Assembly (NCBI GenBank): GCA_018241995.1
Contig: JAFECT010000015.1
Coordinates: forward strand, 62,001 to 126,000
Source: Pseudomonadota bacterium
GTDB taxonomy: Bacteria > Pseudomonadota > Alphaproteobacteria > Caulobacterales > Caulobacteraceae
Direction of reading: 5' to 3'
Length of the DNA stretch: 64,000 nucleotides
Shown in pieces: positions 16,641 through 24,774 of the stretch. Within the stretch, counting starts at the first letter, position 1; each line of letters opens with the position of its first letter. Position numbers and translations under genes: made by a program. The notes beneath the pieces were generated by a model. That model was not told the origin of the DNA and did no database searches. It saw nothing but the letters and a program-made list of their open reading frames with translations.

Positions 16641-18569
16641 AAGTGCGACCTGGGCGCCCATTTCCACGGCCCGGCCGGCGGGGATGCGGAAATAGGTCGT
16701 GGGGTCCGTCGCATTCTTGGACAGGAAGAAGAACAGCCGATCCTGCCATGCCGGCAGGTCGGACTGGACGGAGCGGACCAGGGTGCGCCGGCTGAGGAAA
16801 TAGGAGGTCGACAGGGCGTCGATCTTCAGGCCGCGGCTGCGCCCCGCCATGAGGGCGGCGGGCACGTCGGGCGTTTCCATGTAGCCGAAGTTCAGCACCG
16901 CCTTGGCGAAGTCGGGGGCGGCCCAGCTGACACTGAGACGGTCCGCCTCGGGCACGTGCGGCTGGGTGGTCGACTTCACGGTAACGATGACGTTGTGCTG
17001 GTGCAGCACCTTGTTGTGCTTGAGATTGTGCATCAGGGCGACGGGCGCGATCTCCGGGTCCGAGGAGAGGAACACGGCCGTCCCCGGAGCGCGGAATACC
17101 GACTTCGGGTTTAGGCTGGCCAACAGGTCGCTCACCGTCAGGCTCTGGCGCGCGACCTTGCTGGTCAGCAGCCGCGTGCCGCGCACCCAGGTCCACATCA
17201 CCGCACACAGCGCCAGCGCCAGGGTCAGGGGCACCCAGCCGCCCTCGACGATACGCAGCGCATTGGCGCCGAAGAAGCCGAGGTCGAGCAGCAGGAACGG
17301 CGCGATGGCCGCGACGCAGACCCACAGCTTCCAGCGCCACACATGGCGCGCAACCAGGAAGGCCAGGCAGGTGGTCACCACCATGGTCCCGGTCACGGCG
17401 ATGCCGTAGGCGTGGGCCAGGGCGGATGAGTTGCGGAAGGCGAGCGCCATGAACAGCACGCCCACGAACAGCATGCCGTTGATGCGGGCGATGTAGATCT
17501 GTCCGGCCTGCTCGCCCGAGGTCTGGCGGATGTCCATGCGCGGTAGAAGGCCCAGCTGGATGGCCTGCTGGGTCAGGGAGAAGGCGCCGGTTATCACCGC
17601 CTGGCTGGCGATGATGGTGGCGATGGTGGCCAAGACCACCAGGGCGGCGCGCAGGAGCGGCGGGGCCATCAGGAAGAACCAGTCGCCGTTTTCGAAGGCG
17701 TGGTGCGTCAGCCGCGCCTTTTCCAGCGCCGCCAGGGCCAGGGCGCCTTGGCCGAAGTAGTTCAGCAGCAGGGACGGGAACACCAGGAACAGCCAGCCGA
17801 ACTGGATAGGCTTGCGCCCGAAATGGCCCATGTCGGCGGTCAGGGCCTCGGCGCCGGTGACAGTCAGGAACACCGCGCCCAGGGCCAGGAGGCCCACGAA
17901 GCCGTGGGTGGCCACGAACTTCACGCCGTAAACCGGATTGATCGCGGCCAGGACGGACCAGTCGTCCTTCACATGCATCAGGCCGATCAGCCCGATGGCC
18001 AGGAACCACAGGATGCAGATCGGGCCGAACAGGCCCGCCACCTTGGCCGTGCCGCGCGACTGGATCAGGAACAGGGCGGTCAGGATTCCGACGCTGATGA
18101 TCAGCACCTCAGGCGTGTCGATGTGGCTGGACAGGGAGGGGATGGTCTTCAGGCCCTCGACTGCCGACAGCACCGAGATGGCCGGGGTGATCACCGCGTC
18201 GCCGTAGAACAGGGCCGCGCCCAGCGCGCCCAGGCCGAACAGCACCGCCGTGCGTCGTTGGAAGGCCTTTTGCGCCAGGGCCATCAGCGACAGCACGCCG
18301 CCTTCGCCCTCGTTGTCGGCGCGCATCAGGAACATGACGTATTTGACCGTCACGATCAGGATCAGGGCCCACAGCGCCAGCGACAGCACGCCCAGGATCT
18401 CCGGCCGGCCGATGGCCGAGCCGCTCTGGTTCAGGGCCTCGCGGAACGCGTAGAGCGGGCTTGTGCCGATGTCGCCGAACACCACGCCCAGGGCGCCGAT
18501 GGTCAGGGCCCGGAACTGGGAGCGGCTGGGGCTCGGCAGCACATGGGCTGCGGAGGAAAGGGAAGCCAT
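16638..18569 (-). CDS. kup: Low-affinity potassium transporter Kup
   Basis: Proton-coupled K+ uptake through the inner membrane. 643 residues, with the family signature GVVFGDIGTSPLYAFREAL at residues about 28-46, roughly twelve hydrophobic segments (for example VLFGLGALGAALFYGDAVITP and SVLAAINPVYGVKFVATHG) and a soluble C-terminal domain with LSWAAPDFAKAVLNFGY-like Kup features. ATG at 18569. It is transcribed away from two small genes at 18762-19557 and sits close to the kdp operon, so constitutive low-affinity and inducible high-affinity K+ systems are neighbours. Confidence 0.95.
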   Translation of the reverse strand: MASLSSAAHVLPSPSRSQFRALTIGALGVVFGDIGTSPLYAFREALNQSGSAIGRPEILGVLSLALWALILIVTVKYVMFLMRADNEGEGGVLSLMALAQKAFQRRTAVLFGLGALGAALFYGDAVITPAISVLSAVEGLKTIPSLSSHIDTPEVLIISVGILTALFLIQSRGTAKVAGLFGPICILWFLAIGLIGLMHVKDDWSVLAAINPVYGVKFVATHGFVGLLALGAVFLTVTGAEALTADMGHFGRKPIQFGWLFLVFPSLLLNYFGQGALALAALEKARLTHHAFENGDWFFLMAPPLLRAALVVLATIATIIASQAVITGAFSLTQQAIQLGLLPRMDIRQTSGEQAGQIYIARINGMLFVGVLFMALAFRNSSALAHAYGIAVTGTMVVTTCLAFLVARHVWRWKLWVCVAAIAPFLLLDLGFFGANALRIVEGGWVPLTLALALCAVMWTWVRGTRLLTSKVARQSLTVSDLLASLNPKSVFRAPGTAVFLSSDPEIAPVALMHNLKHNKVLHQHNVIVTVKSTTQPHVPEADRLSVSWAAPDFAKAVLNFGYMETPDVPAALMAGRSRGLKIDALSTSYFLSRRTLVRSVQSDLPAWQDRLFFFLSKNATDPTTYFRIPAGRAVEMGAQVAL

Positions 18570-18761
18570 TAAGCGCCTTTCTCGGCGTCTGGAGCGGCGG
18601 CGGGAATACGCCCGCCAGCGCCTGCCCGCAAGCGCCAGGTTGGGCCGACCTTGATGCGTTGTTTATGCGCCGGATCAAGTCCCACATCGAAGGCTTACGC
18701 GCCGCGGCCCTAGTCTCAGCCTGTCCCGGAGCCGTGAGCGCCGGGGCCAGGTAAGGACAAG

Positions 18762-19196
18762 ATGACCCTCAGCGTTCATGCCGCCGGCCGCACCGGCGAG
18801 GAGACCGTGCCCGAAGCGCTTCGCCGGGCCGGGATCGACCAGCACAGCCTCATCCAGATCACCGGCCCGGACGGGTTCGCGACCTTGCTCTGGCTCTGCC
18901 GCCATGGTTTCGAGAATGTCGGCTATGTGCGTTCCGGCGCGCCCTGTCCGGCCGAGACGCCCGACGCCCTGTTCATTCCGCACGCCTGCACCGGCGAGCG
19001 CCTCGCCGCCTTGCTCGACCGCGGCCCGCGCGTGCATCCGGGCGGCGTGCTGGTGCTGCGGGCCGCGGCCGGTGAGGGCGCGGCGGTCGAGACCGTGCTT
19101 AGGCGCTTCGGTTATCGGGTGGTCGCGCGGCTGGGTCGGCGGCGCCGCGAGGTGTGCCTGGCCCAGCGCGCGGCTTCGCTCCTGGCGGCGGCCTAA
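18762..19196 (+). CDS. Uncharacterised 144-residue protein
   Basis: I do not recognise the family. The protein (starts MTLSVHAAGRTGEETVPEAL) has alternating hydrophobic and charged segments, including GPDGFATLLWLCRHGFENVGYV, ALFIPHACTGERLAALL, VHPGGVLVLRA and an Arg-rich end RLGRRRREVCLAQ. The pattern GGVLVLR...GYRVVARLG recalls the C-terminal strands of a Rossmann/methyltransferase-like fold, but no SAM-binding motif is present. A good AAGGA lies just before the ATG. It is followed four bases later by another small gene, so the two are probably co-transcribed. Divergent from kup. Confidence 0.7.
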   Translation: MTLSVHAAGRTGEETVPEALRRAGIDQHSLIQITGPDGFATLLWLCRHGFENVGYVRSGAPCPAETPDALFIPHACTGERLAALLDRGPRVHPGGVLVLRAAAGEGAAVETVLRRFGYRVVARLGRRRREVCLAQRAASLLAAA

Positions 19197-19200
19197 AGCC

Positions 19201-19557
19201 ATGATCGCTCCAGACGATCTCGGCCTCATCGGGCTGAAGGTGGCGCGACGCGCCCGCGGCGCGCGGCGCAATCCCTTCGTGGCGGCCTATGCCGGCGCCC
19301 ACCGTGAACCGTTCATGGCCTATGCTCTGGTGTGCGACGGCGGCGACTGGCGGCTGTCGTTTCACGGCAGTCGGGCGGGCCGTTTTGCCAGCTTCGAAGA
19401 AGCCTTGGCCTGCGCGCGGCGACTGGCGCACGAGTGCGCCGCACTCGGCCGGCCCGCGGCCGTGACCTATGCGGACGAGGCCGGGCGGCCTACCTGCGAG
19501 CGCTTCGAGCCGCGCGGGGTCGCCTTCGCGGGCTTCCTGGCCCCGCACCAGGCCTGA
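19201..19557 (+). CDS. Small uncharacterised protein, DUF2188-like pattern
   Basis: 118 residues (MIAPDDLGLIGLKVARRARG...). The middle contains the pattern DWRLSFHG...RFASFEEALACARRLAHECAALGRP, i.e. a short beta-hairpin followed by an alanine-rich helix and a final strand (AAVTYADEAG). The protein encoded at 29474-29797 shows the same layout (GWGVEHEGEL...MEEARAAATRRARACQDLGRP), so the two look like distant paralogues with a DUF2188-like fold. No enzymatic motif is seen. Its stop meets the kdpE stop inside a perfect palindrome. Confidence 0.7.
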   Translation: MIAPDDLGLIGLKVARRARGARRNPFVAAYAGAHREPFMAYALVCDGGDWRLSFHGSRAGRFASFEEALACARRLAHECAALGRPAAVTYADEAGRPTCERFEPRGVAFAGFLAPHQA

Positions 19558-19564
19558 TCAGGCC
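19551..19564. other. 14-base perfect palindrome spanning two convergent stop codons
   Basis: GGCCTGATCAGGCC contains the TGA of the upstream rightward gene and, on the other strand, the TGA of kdpE, which are directly adjacent. There is no loop and no T-run, so a classical terminator is not evident. It may be a coincidence of tightly packed convergent genes. Confidence 0.4.
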
Positions 19565-20247
19565 CCGAAGCGGTAGCCGACGCCGGGCTCGGTGAGGATC
19601 ACGGTGGGCGTGGCGGGGTCGGCTTCCAGCTTCTGGCGAATCTGGCCGACGAAGACGCGCAGATACTGCACGTCGTGCTCGTGGGCGGGGCCCCAGACAG
19701 CGGTGAGCAGCTGGCGGTGGGTCAGCACCTTGCCGCCGCCCTCGGCGAGCCGCGCCAACAGGTCGTACTCCTTGGGCGAGAGGCGCACGGGCTCGCCGGA
19801 GCGGCTGACGCGCCGCATCACCAGGTCGATCTCGACCTCGCCGGAGCGGATGACCGGCTCGGCGCCCTCGCGCAGCAGGCGGTGGCGCAGGGCCACGCGC
19901 AGGCGGGCCAGCAGCTCGCCCACGCCGAAAGGCTTCTCGACATAGTCGTCGGCGCCGAGGTCCAGCGCGTCGATCTTCTCGGTCTCGCGGTCGCGGGCGG
20001 ACAGGATGATGATCGGCCCGTCATAGAAGGCGCGCGCCTTGGCCAGGGCCTCCTTGCCGTCCATGTCGGGCAGGCCGAGGTCGAGCACCACCGCATCGGG
20101 CGGCTTGCGGGCGATCTCACGCAGGGCGTCGGTCGCGTTGTCGGCCCGCACGGGCTCGTAGCCGCCGGCATCCAGAGCGGGCCCCAGGAACCGGTGGATC
20201 TGCGGCTCGTCGTCGACGACCAGGATGCGGGGGCGGTGGGCGGACAT
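19558..20247 (-). CDS. kdpE: Kdp response regulator
   Basis: OmpR/PhoB-type transcription activator of the kdp operon. 229 residues: receiver with ILVVDDEPQIHRF, phospho-acceptor Asp56 in VVLDLGLPDMDG, SARDRETEKIDAL and the lysine in YVEKPFGVGELLAR, then a winged helix with VRLSPKEYDLLARLAEGGGK and YLRVFVGQIRQKLE. It is the last gene of the operon, 27 bases after kdpD, and overlaps no other gene. In the E. coli paradigm KdpE turns on kdpFABC under K+ limitation. Confidence 0.95.
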   Translation of the reverse strand: MSAHRPRILVVDDEPQIHRFLGPALDAGGYEPVRADNATDALREIARKPPDAVVLDLGLPDMDGKEALAKARAFYDGPIIILSARDRETEKIDALDLGADDYVEKPFGVGELLARLRVALRHRLLREGAEPVIRSGEVEIDLVMRRVSRSGEPVRLSPKEYDLLARLAEGGGKVLTHRQLLTAVWGPAHEHDVQYLRVFVGQIRQKLEADPATPTVILTEPGVGYRFGA

Positions 20248-20274
20248 GCCAGATTCCAGCGGGAGAATTGGGAC

Positions 20275-22959
20275 TTACAGCAGAAAGGCGTGGGTGCGCA
20301 CCGCCTTGGGCAGGCTGATCAGCATGCGCGTGCCGCCCGTCGCGGTGACCGGACTGACGGCGGCGATGCGGCCGCCCATGGCCTCGATGAAGCCCTTGGC
20401 GATGGACAGGCCAAGGCCCGCGCCCTTGCCGCGGTCGGTGGGCTGGTCCAGGCGCCGGAACTTGTCGAACACGCGCTCCAGGTCGGCTTTGGGGATGCCC
20501 CGGCCCTGGTCCTCGATGGCGATGACCACCTCGTCGGGATCCTCGTAGGCAGCGACCTCGATGCGGCTGCCGTCGCCGCTGTAGCTGACCGCATTCTCGA
20601 GGATGTTGGCTACGGCCTGTTCCAGCAGGCCCGCGTCGGCGCTGACCAGCGACAGCTGGCCGGCGAAATCGCGCTCCAGTGTGCGCGCGCCCAGCCGTCG
20701 CGAGACCCGCTCGACGGCGGCGTCCAGCACCTCGCGCACGTCGGTCGGCTCGGCGCGGGGCTCCAGCGCACCGCCTTCCAGCCGGGTCATGTCGAGCAGG
20801 TCGCCGACATAACGGTTCAGGCGCTCGGCCTCCTCGCGAATGCTGTCGAGCAGGTCGCGGCGCACCGGCTTGGCGAGCTTGTCGCCGTATTCGAGCAGGG
20901 TGGTGGTCGAGCCCAGCACGGTCGATAGCGGGGTGCGCAAGTCGTGGCTGATGGAGTTGAGCAGCGCCGAGCGCAGGCGGTCGGAGCGGCGGAGCGCCTC
21001 GGCATCGGCGGCCTCGGCGGCGAACTCGGCCCGCTCCAGGGCCACGGCGCCCTGATCGAGCAGGGCCAGGACGAAGCGCTCGTCGGAGTCCGCGCCTTCG
21101 CCCGCCTCGATCCCGGCCACGCCCGAGCGCGCCTTGACGCCTTGCAGCGGCCGGAAGGTCCAGCCGGCGTTGGGCAGGGTGCCGGTGCCGCGCCCGGCCG
21201 CCTCGCCCCGCTCCCAGGCCCAGCGGGCGGCGGCCATGTCGGCGGTCGACAGGGGCTCCAGCATCGGCGCCCCGGCGGAGGCCACGATGTCGCCGTCGGC
21301 GGGCAGCAGGATGATCGCCTTGCGCCCACTGGCCGCGGCGAGCTGTTCGGCCAGGCCCTTGGCCGCGTCCTCCTTCTTGGCGGCGCCGGAAAGCCTGCGG
21401 CTGGCTTGCAGCAGGGAGGTCACGGCGGAGGCGCGGCGGGAAGTGGCGCGGGCCTGGTCGCGCACGCGGCCGGTCAGCCAGCCGGTGGCCAGGGCGACGA
21501 GGAAGAACACCCCGAAGGTCAGGACATCGGCCGCGTGACCGATGTACATGGTCAGTCGCGGCTCCAGGAAGAAGAAGTTGTAGCTGAGCGCCGCCAAGGC
21601 GGCTGCGGCAACCGCGGGCCACAGGCCGAACGCGATGCCCGTGGCCAGCACGCTCAGCAGATAGACCATGGCCAGGTTGGCCGATTGATTCGACAGCCGG
21701 TCGACGGCGGCGGAGACCAGAGTGGCCAGGGCCACGAAGGCGAAGGCGCCGACATAGCCCCGCCACTGCCGCAGGGCGTGCAACGGCGACAGGGCCGGCG
21801 CGGGTCGCGCGGGCTCCGGCGCGGTCTCGGTGACGACGTGCAGGGCCGCGCCCGCCGAGCGGTCGAGCAGGGCCTGGGGCAGGGAACGGCCGAACAGGGC
21901 GCGCAGGCGGCTGGTCGGCGAGCGGCCGACCACAATCTGGGTGATGTTGTTGCGCCCCGAATAGTCCAGGACGGTCGAGACGATGTCGTCGCCGGTCAGC
22001 ACCACCGTCGAGGCGCCCAGCTGTTCGGCCAGCTTCAGGGCCTCGTTCAGGCGTTGCGCAGCCGCGGGGTCGGGCGCGGGGCGGTTGGGTTGTTCGACGT
22101 GCGCCACGATCCAGGGCGCATCCATCATCATGTCCGAAAGGCGCCGGCCCGCCCGCACCAGGGCGCTGGCCACCGGCGCGCCGCCGACCAGCACCAGGAT
22201 GCGTTCGCCCGCCGCCCAGGGCCCCTCGACCCCGGCGCGCTTCATCGCGCCCATCAGCTGGTCGTCCACCGTCTGGGCCGCGCGGCGGAGCGCCAGTTCG
22301 CGCAGCGCTGTCAGGTTCTCCGGCTTGAAGAAGCGCTCGGCCGCGACCTTGGCGGTCTCGGCCAGATAGACCTTGCCCTCGGCCATGCGCTGACGGAGCT
22401 CGCCGGGCGTGATGTCGATCAGCTCGATGTCGTCGGCGCGGGCGAGGGCGGAGTCCGGCACGGTCTCGCGCTGGCGCACCCCGGTGATCTTCCAGACCAC
22501 ATCGACCAGGCTTTCCAGGTGCTGGACGTTGAGCGTGGTCCAGACGTCGATGCCGGCGGCGAGCAGCTCCTCCACGTCCTGCCAGCGTTTGGGATGGCGC
22601 GAGCCGGGCGCATTGGAATGGGCGTATTCGTCCACCAGCAGCAGGTCGGGTCGCTTCTCCAGCGCCGCGTCGATATCGAATTCAAGAAGCGTGCGGCCCT
22701 TGTAATCCAAGGGCTTCCTGGCCAGCACATCGAGATTGCGGAGCAGGGACTCCGTCTCGCGCCGGCCGTGGGTCTCGACCACGCCCACCAGCACGTCGAG
22801 GCCCTCGGCCTTGCGGCGTCGGGCCTCGCGCAGCATCGCATAGGTCTTGCCCACCCCTGGCGCCATGCCGAGGAAGACCTTGAGCCGGCCGCGCCCGCTC
22901 CCGCCGACCTCCGCGAGGAGGGCTTCCGGGTCGGGGCGACGGGGCTCGGCCGAGGTCAT
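20275..22959 (-). CDS. kdpD: Kdp sensor histidine kinase
   Basis: Membrane sensor of K+ limitation. 894 residues with the N-terminal KdpD domain (Walker A GMAPGVGKTYAML, VGVVETHGRRET, LLLVDEYAHSNAPGSRHPKR), a universal-stress-protein-like domain (ERILVLVGGAPVASALVRAG), four hydrophobic segments about residues 400-500, a GAF-like region, and HisKA/HATPase (LLNSISHDLRTPLSTVLGS, RVFDKFRRLDQPTDRGKGAG, GLGLSIAKGFIEAMGG). Its start overlaps the kdpC stop by four bases. Full-length for the family. Confidence 0.95.
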   Translation of the reverse strand: MTSAEPRRPDPEALLAEVGGSGRGRLKVFLGMAPGVGKTYAMLREARRRKAEGLDVLVGVVETHGRRETESLLRNLDVLARKPLDYKGRTLLEFDIDAALEKRPDLLLVDEYAHSNAPGSRHPKRWQDVEELLAAGIDVWTTLNVQHLESLVDVVWKITGVRQRETVPDSALARADDIELIDITPGELRQRMAEGKVYLAETAKVAAERFFKPENLTALRELALRRAAQTVDDQLMGAMKRAGVEGPWAAGERILVLVGGAPVASALVRAGRRLSDMMMDAPWIVAHVEQPNRPAPDPAAAQRLNEALKLAEQLGASTVVLTGDDIVSTVLDYSGRNNITQIVVGRSPTSRLRALFGRSLPQALLDRSAGAALHVVTETAPEPARPAPALSPLHALRQWRGYVGAFAFVALATLVSAAVDRLSNQSANLAMVYLLSVLATGIAFGLWPAVAAAALAALSYNFFFLEPRLTMYIGHAADVLTFGVFFLVALATGWLTGRVRDQARATSRRASAVTSLLQASRRLSGAAKKEDAAKGLAEQLAAASGRKAIILLPADGDIVASAGAPMLEPLSTADMAAARWAWERGEAAGRGTGTLPNAGWTFRPLQGVKARSGVAGIEAGEGADSDERFVLALLDQGAVALERAEFAAEAADAEALRRSDRLRSALLNSISHDLRTPLSTVLGSTTTLLEYGDKLAKPVRRDLLDSIREEAERLNRYVGDLLDMTRLEGGALEPRAEPTDVREVLDAAVERVSRRLGARTLERDFAGQLSLVSADAGLLEQAVANILENAVSYSGDGSRIEVAAYEDPDEVVIAIEDQGRGIPKADLERVFDKFRRLDQPTDRGKGAGLGLSIAKGFIEAMGGRIAAVSPVTATGGTRMLISLPKAVRTHAFLL

Positions 22960-23552
22960 GGAGTCTGAGCGTGCCTGACGGGAAACTCAGCGTCGAGGGC
23001 CATGTTCAGCTTCAGCACATTGACCCGCGGTTGGCCGATGAAGCCCAGGAACGCCTGCTCGGTGGCGCGGTCCACCAGGGTGCGCACCACTGCGGGATCC
23101 ACGCCCCTGGCGAGGGCCACGCGATTTGCCTGCATCCGCGCATTGGCCGGGGAGATGTCGGGATCGAGGCCCGAGCCGGATGTCGTGACCGCATCGGCGG
23201 GGACAACAGTCGCCCCGTCGGACTTGCGGATCGCGTCGGCGTCCCCCGCCTCACGCTTCGCGAGATCCGGGTGCAGCGGCCCGAGGTTGGAGCCGCCCGA
23301 ACTCGTCGCGTCATAGCCCTTGCCGGCGGCGGAAGGGCGGGAGTGGAAGTACTCCGGCCGGGCGAAGCTCTGGGCGATCAGGGCCGAGCCGACCACTTGC
23401 CCCGCGGGGCCCTTTATCATGCTGCCTGCGGCTCGATTGGGCATGGTGTTCTCGGCGACGGCGGTGACGCCGAGCGGATAGAGCACGCCCAGCAGCGCCG
23501 TGAACCAAAGGGTCGAGACGATCGCGGGACGGATTTGAGAGAGCATCGACAT
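22956..23552 (-). CDS. kdpC: Kdp ATPase subunit C
   Basis: Single-span accessory subunit of the KdpFABC K+ pump. 198 residues: one N-terminal membrane helix (STLWFTALLGVLYPLGVTAV), the conserved SMIKGPAGQVVGSALIAQSF and FHSRPSAAGKGYDATSSGGSN, and the C-terminal DPDISPANARMQANRVA, TEQAFLGFIGQPRVNVLKLN. It is separated from kdpB by the gene for an outer-membrane barrel, while its stop overlaps kdpD. Confidence 0.95.
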   Translation of the reverse strand: MSMLSQIRPAIVSTLWFTALLGVLYPLGVTAVAENTMPNRAAGSMIKGPAGQVVGSALIAQSFARPEYFHSRPSAAGKGYDATSSGGSNLGPLHPDLAKREAGDADAIRKSDGATVVPADAVTTSGSGLDPDISPANARMQANRVALARGVDPAVVRTLVDRATEQAFLGFIGQPRVNVLKLNMALDAEFPVRHAQTP

Positions 23553-23582
23553 CGTCGTGTCCTTCGAAAGGGGAGAGCGGCC

Positions 23583-24737
23583 TCAGAACAGGAGACCGGT
23601 CTCAATCATGGCGCGGGACTGGCTGGTCGCTGTGCCCGAGGCCCCGAACGCGAAGCCGGGCGTGACGTGGTCCGCCTTCACGTAGGAGGCCTCACCGCGC
23701 ACGAAGAAGGTCTTGAACTGCCAGGTCGGGGTGAGCGTCAGCGACCAGGCCCGGCTGCCAGGGCCATAAAGCAGGCTCGGCGCGCCGCTTGCGAGGCTGC
23801 CGGTCGAGCCGATGTACTCGCCGCGTCCGGCCAGGCTGAAGGTGGGGTTGAACGCATACTTGACCAGCAGCGCGCCGCCGGTGGTCGAAGCCTCGTGCGC
23901 AATGCCCAGCGGCGTGCTGGCGGGCGCGTGGGTGTACTGCAGATAGGGCGTGACGGTCCACGCCCCCTTGCTGTGGGTCCAGATCAGGTTCCAGATTTGG
24001 CTGTTGTTCTGCACCAGCGGTGTCGCGAGCGTGGACTTGTTGGTTGTCCCGGTATTGCCCGACCCGATCAGGGTCACGGTGTCGGCCGGATTGAGGGTGT
24101 AGGCCAGCGATCCGGAGACCCAGTTGTACTTGTTGGAATAGAAGCCGTCGTTGACCGAAACCGACAGGCTGACCGGCCCCTTGGCCCAGTTGGCCTGGAC
24201 CCCGCGGCTGACCGCGGGCTCCTGGTTCCAGAGCAGGCCGCGCGCCAGGTTCATGTTCTGGAAGGTGAAGGTGCTCTCCGCCCCGATCAGCGTCGGCAGC
24301 TTGCCGACCTGGACCGAGAATTCGCTGTTGGGCGCGAACTTCAGGAAGGCGACCGGCACGGCGCCGTAGAAGCCCGTCGTGGCGTCGGTCGACTTGATGT
24401 AGGCCGAGCCTAGCGCCGGCAGGGAATAGGCGCCCGCCTGGACGTAGAACTGCACCGGACCATCGGTCTTTTCGATCCAGATCTGGCCGTTGCTGAGGTC
24501 GGCCGTGGAATCCTGGTCGCCGGGGACCGGGTGATCCTGGGCGAGGCCCAGACCGCTCAAGGCGCCGCCGACCGAGACCTTGCCCAGCGGGCCGGCGTCG
24601 ACGCTCACGGGATTGGGGTTCGGCGCGAGCGGACCGGCGAAGGAGGGTGCAGGCAGGGGATCGGCGAAGGCCACGCCGGCCGTAAGGGTCAGGGCGCCGG
24701 CGGCGAACAGGGTGGAGGCGAGAAGGGAAGCTTTCAT
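23583..24737 (-). CDS. Outer-membrane beta-barrel (porin-like) protein inside the kdp operon
   Basis: 384 residues with a Sec signal peptide (LLASTLFAAGALTLTAGVAFA, cleavage probably after the last AFA) and a mature part rich in alternating strands (VQFYVQAGAYSLPALGSAYI, FSVQVGKLPTLIGAEST, WTVTPYLQYTHAP). It ends in aromatic F (IETGLLF), the classical barrel-insertion signature. The GVQANWAKGPVSLSVSVNDGFYS and RGLLWNQEPAVSRG stretches fit the OmpL-like putative beta-barrel porin-2 type. It lies between kdpB (37 bases) and kdpC (30 bases) on the same strand, so K+ (or ion) passage across the outer membrane under K+ starvation is a reasonable inference; no transport has been shown. Confidence 0.85.
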   Translation of the reverse strand: MKASLLASTLFAAGALTLTAGVAFADPLPAPSFAGPLAPNPNPVSVDAGPLGKVSVGGALSGLGLAQDHPVPGDQDSTADLSNGQIWIEKTDGPVQFYVQAGAYSLPALGSAYIKSTDATTGFYGAVPVAFLKFAPNSEFSVQVGKLPTLIGAESTFTFQNMNLARGLLWNQEPAVSRGVQANWAKGPVSLSVSVNDGFYSNKYNWVSGSLAYTLNPADTVTLIGSGNTGTTNKSTLATPLVQNNSQIWNLIWTHSKGAWTVTPYLQYTHAPASTPLGIAHEASTTGGALLVKYAFNPTFSLAGRGEYIGSTGSLASGAPSLLYGPGSRAWSLTLTPTWQFKTFFVRGEASYVKADHVTPGFAFGASGTATSQSRAMIETGLLF

Positions 24738-24774
24738 CGGAATGCTCCAGCGAGAAGGGTTGAGGGTTCGGGGC

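Noticed and set aside
18599..18616. GGCGGG-AATACG-CCCGCC hairpin in the kup leader as a regulatory RNA
   Set aside because: Six-pair GC stem of a size expected by chance in this base composition; nothing else supports it.
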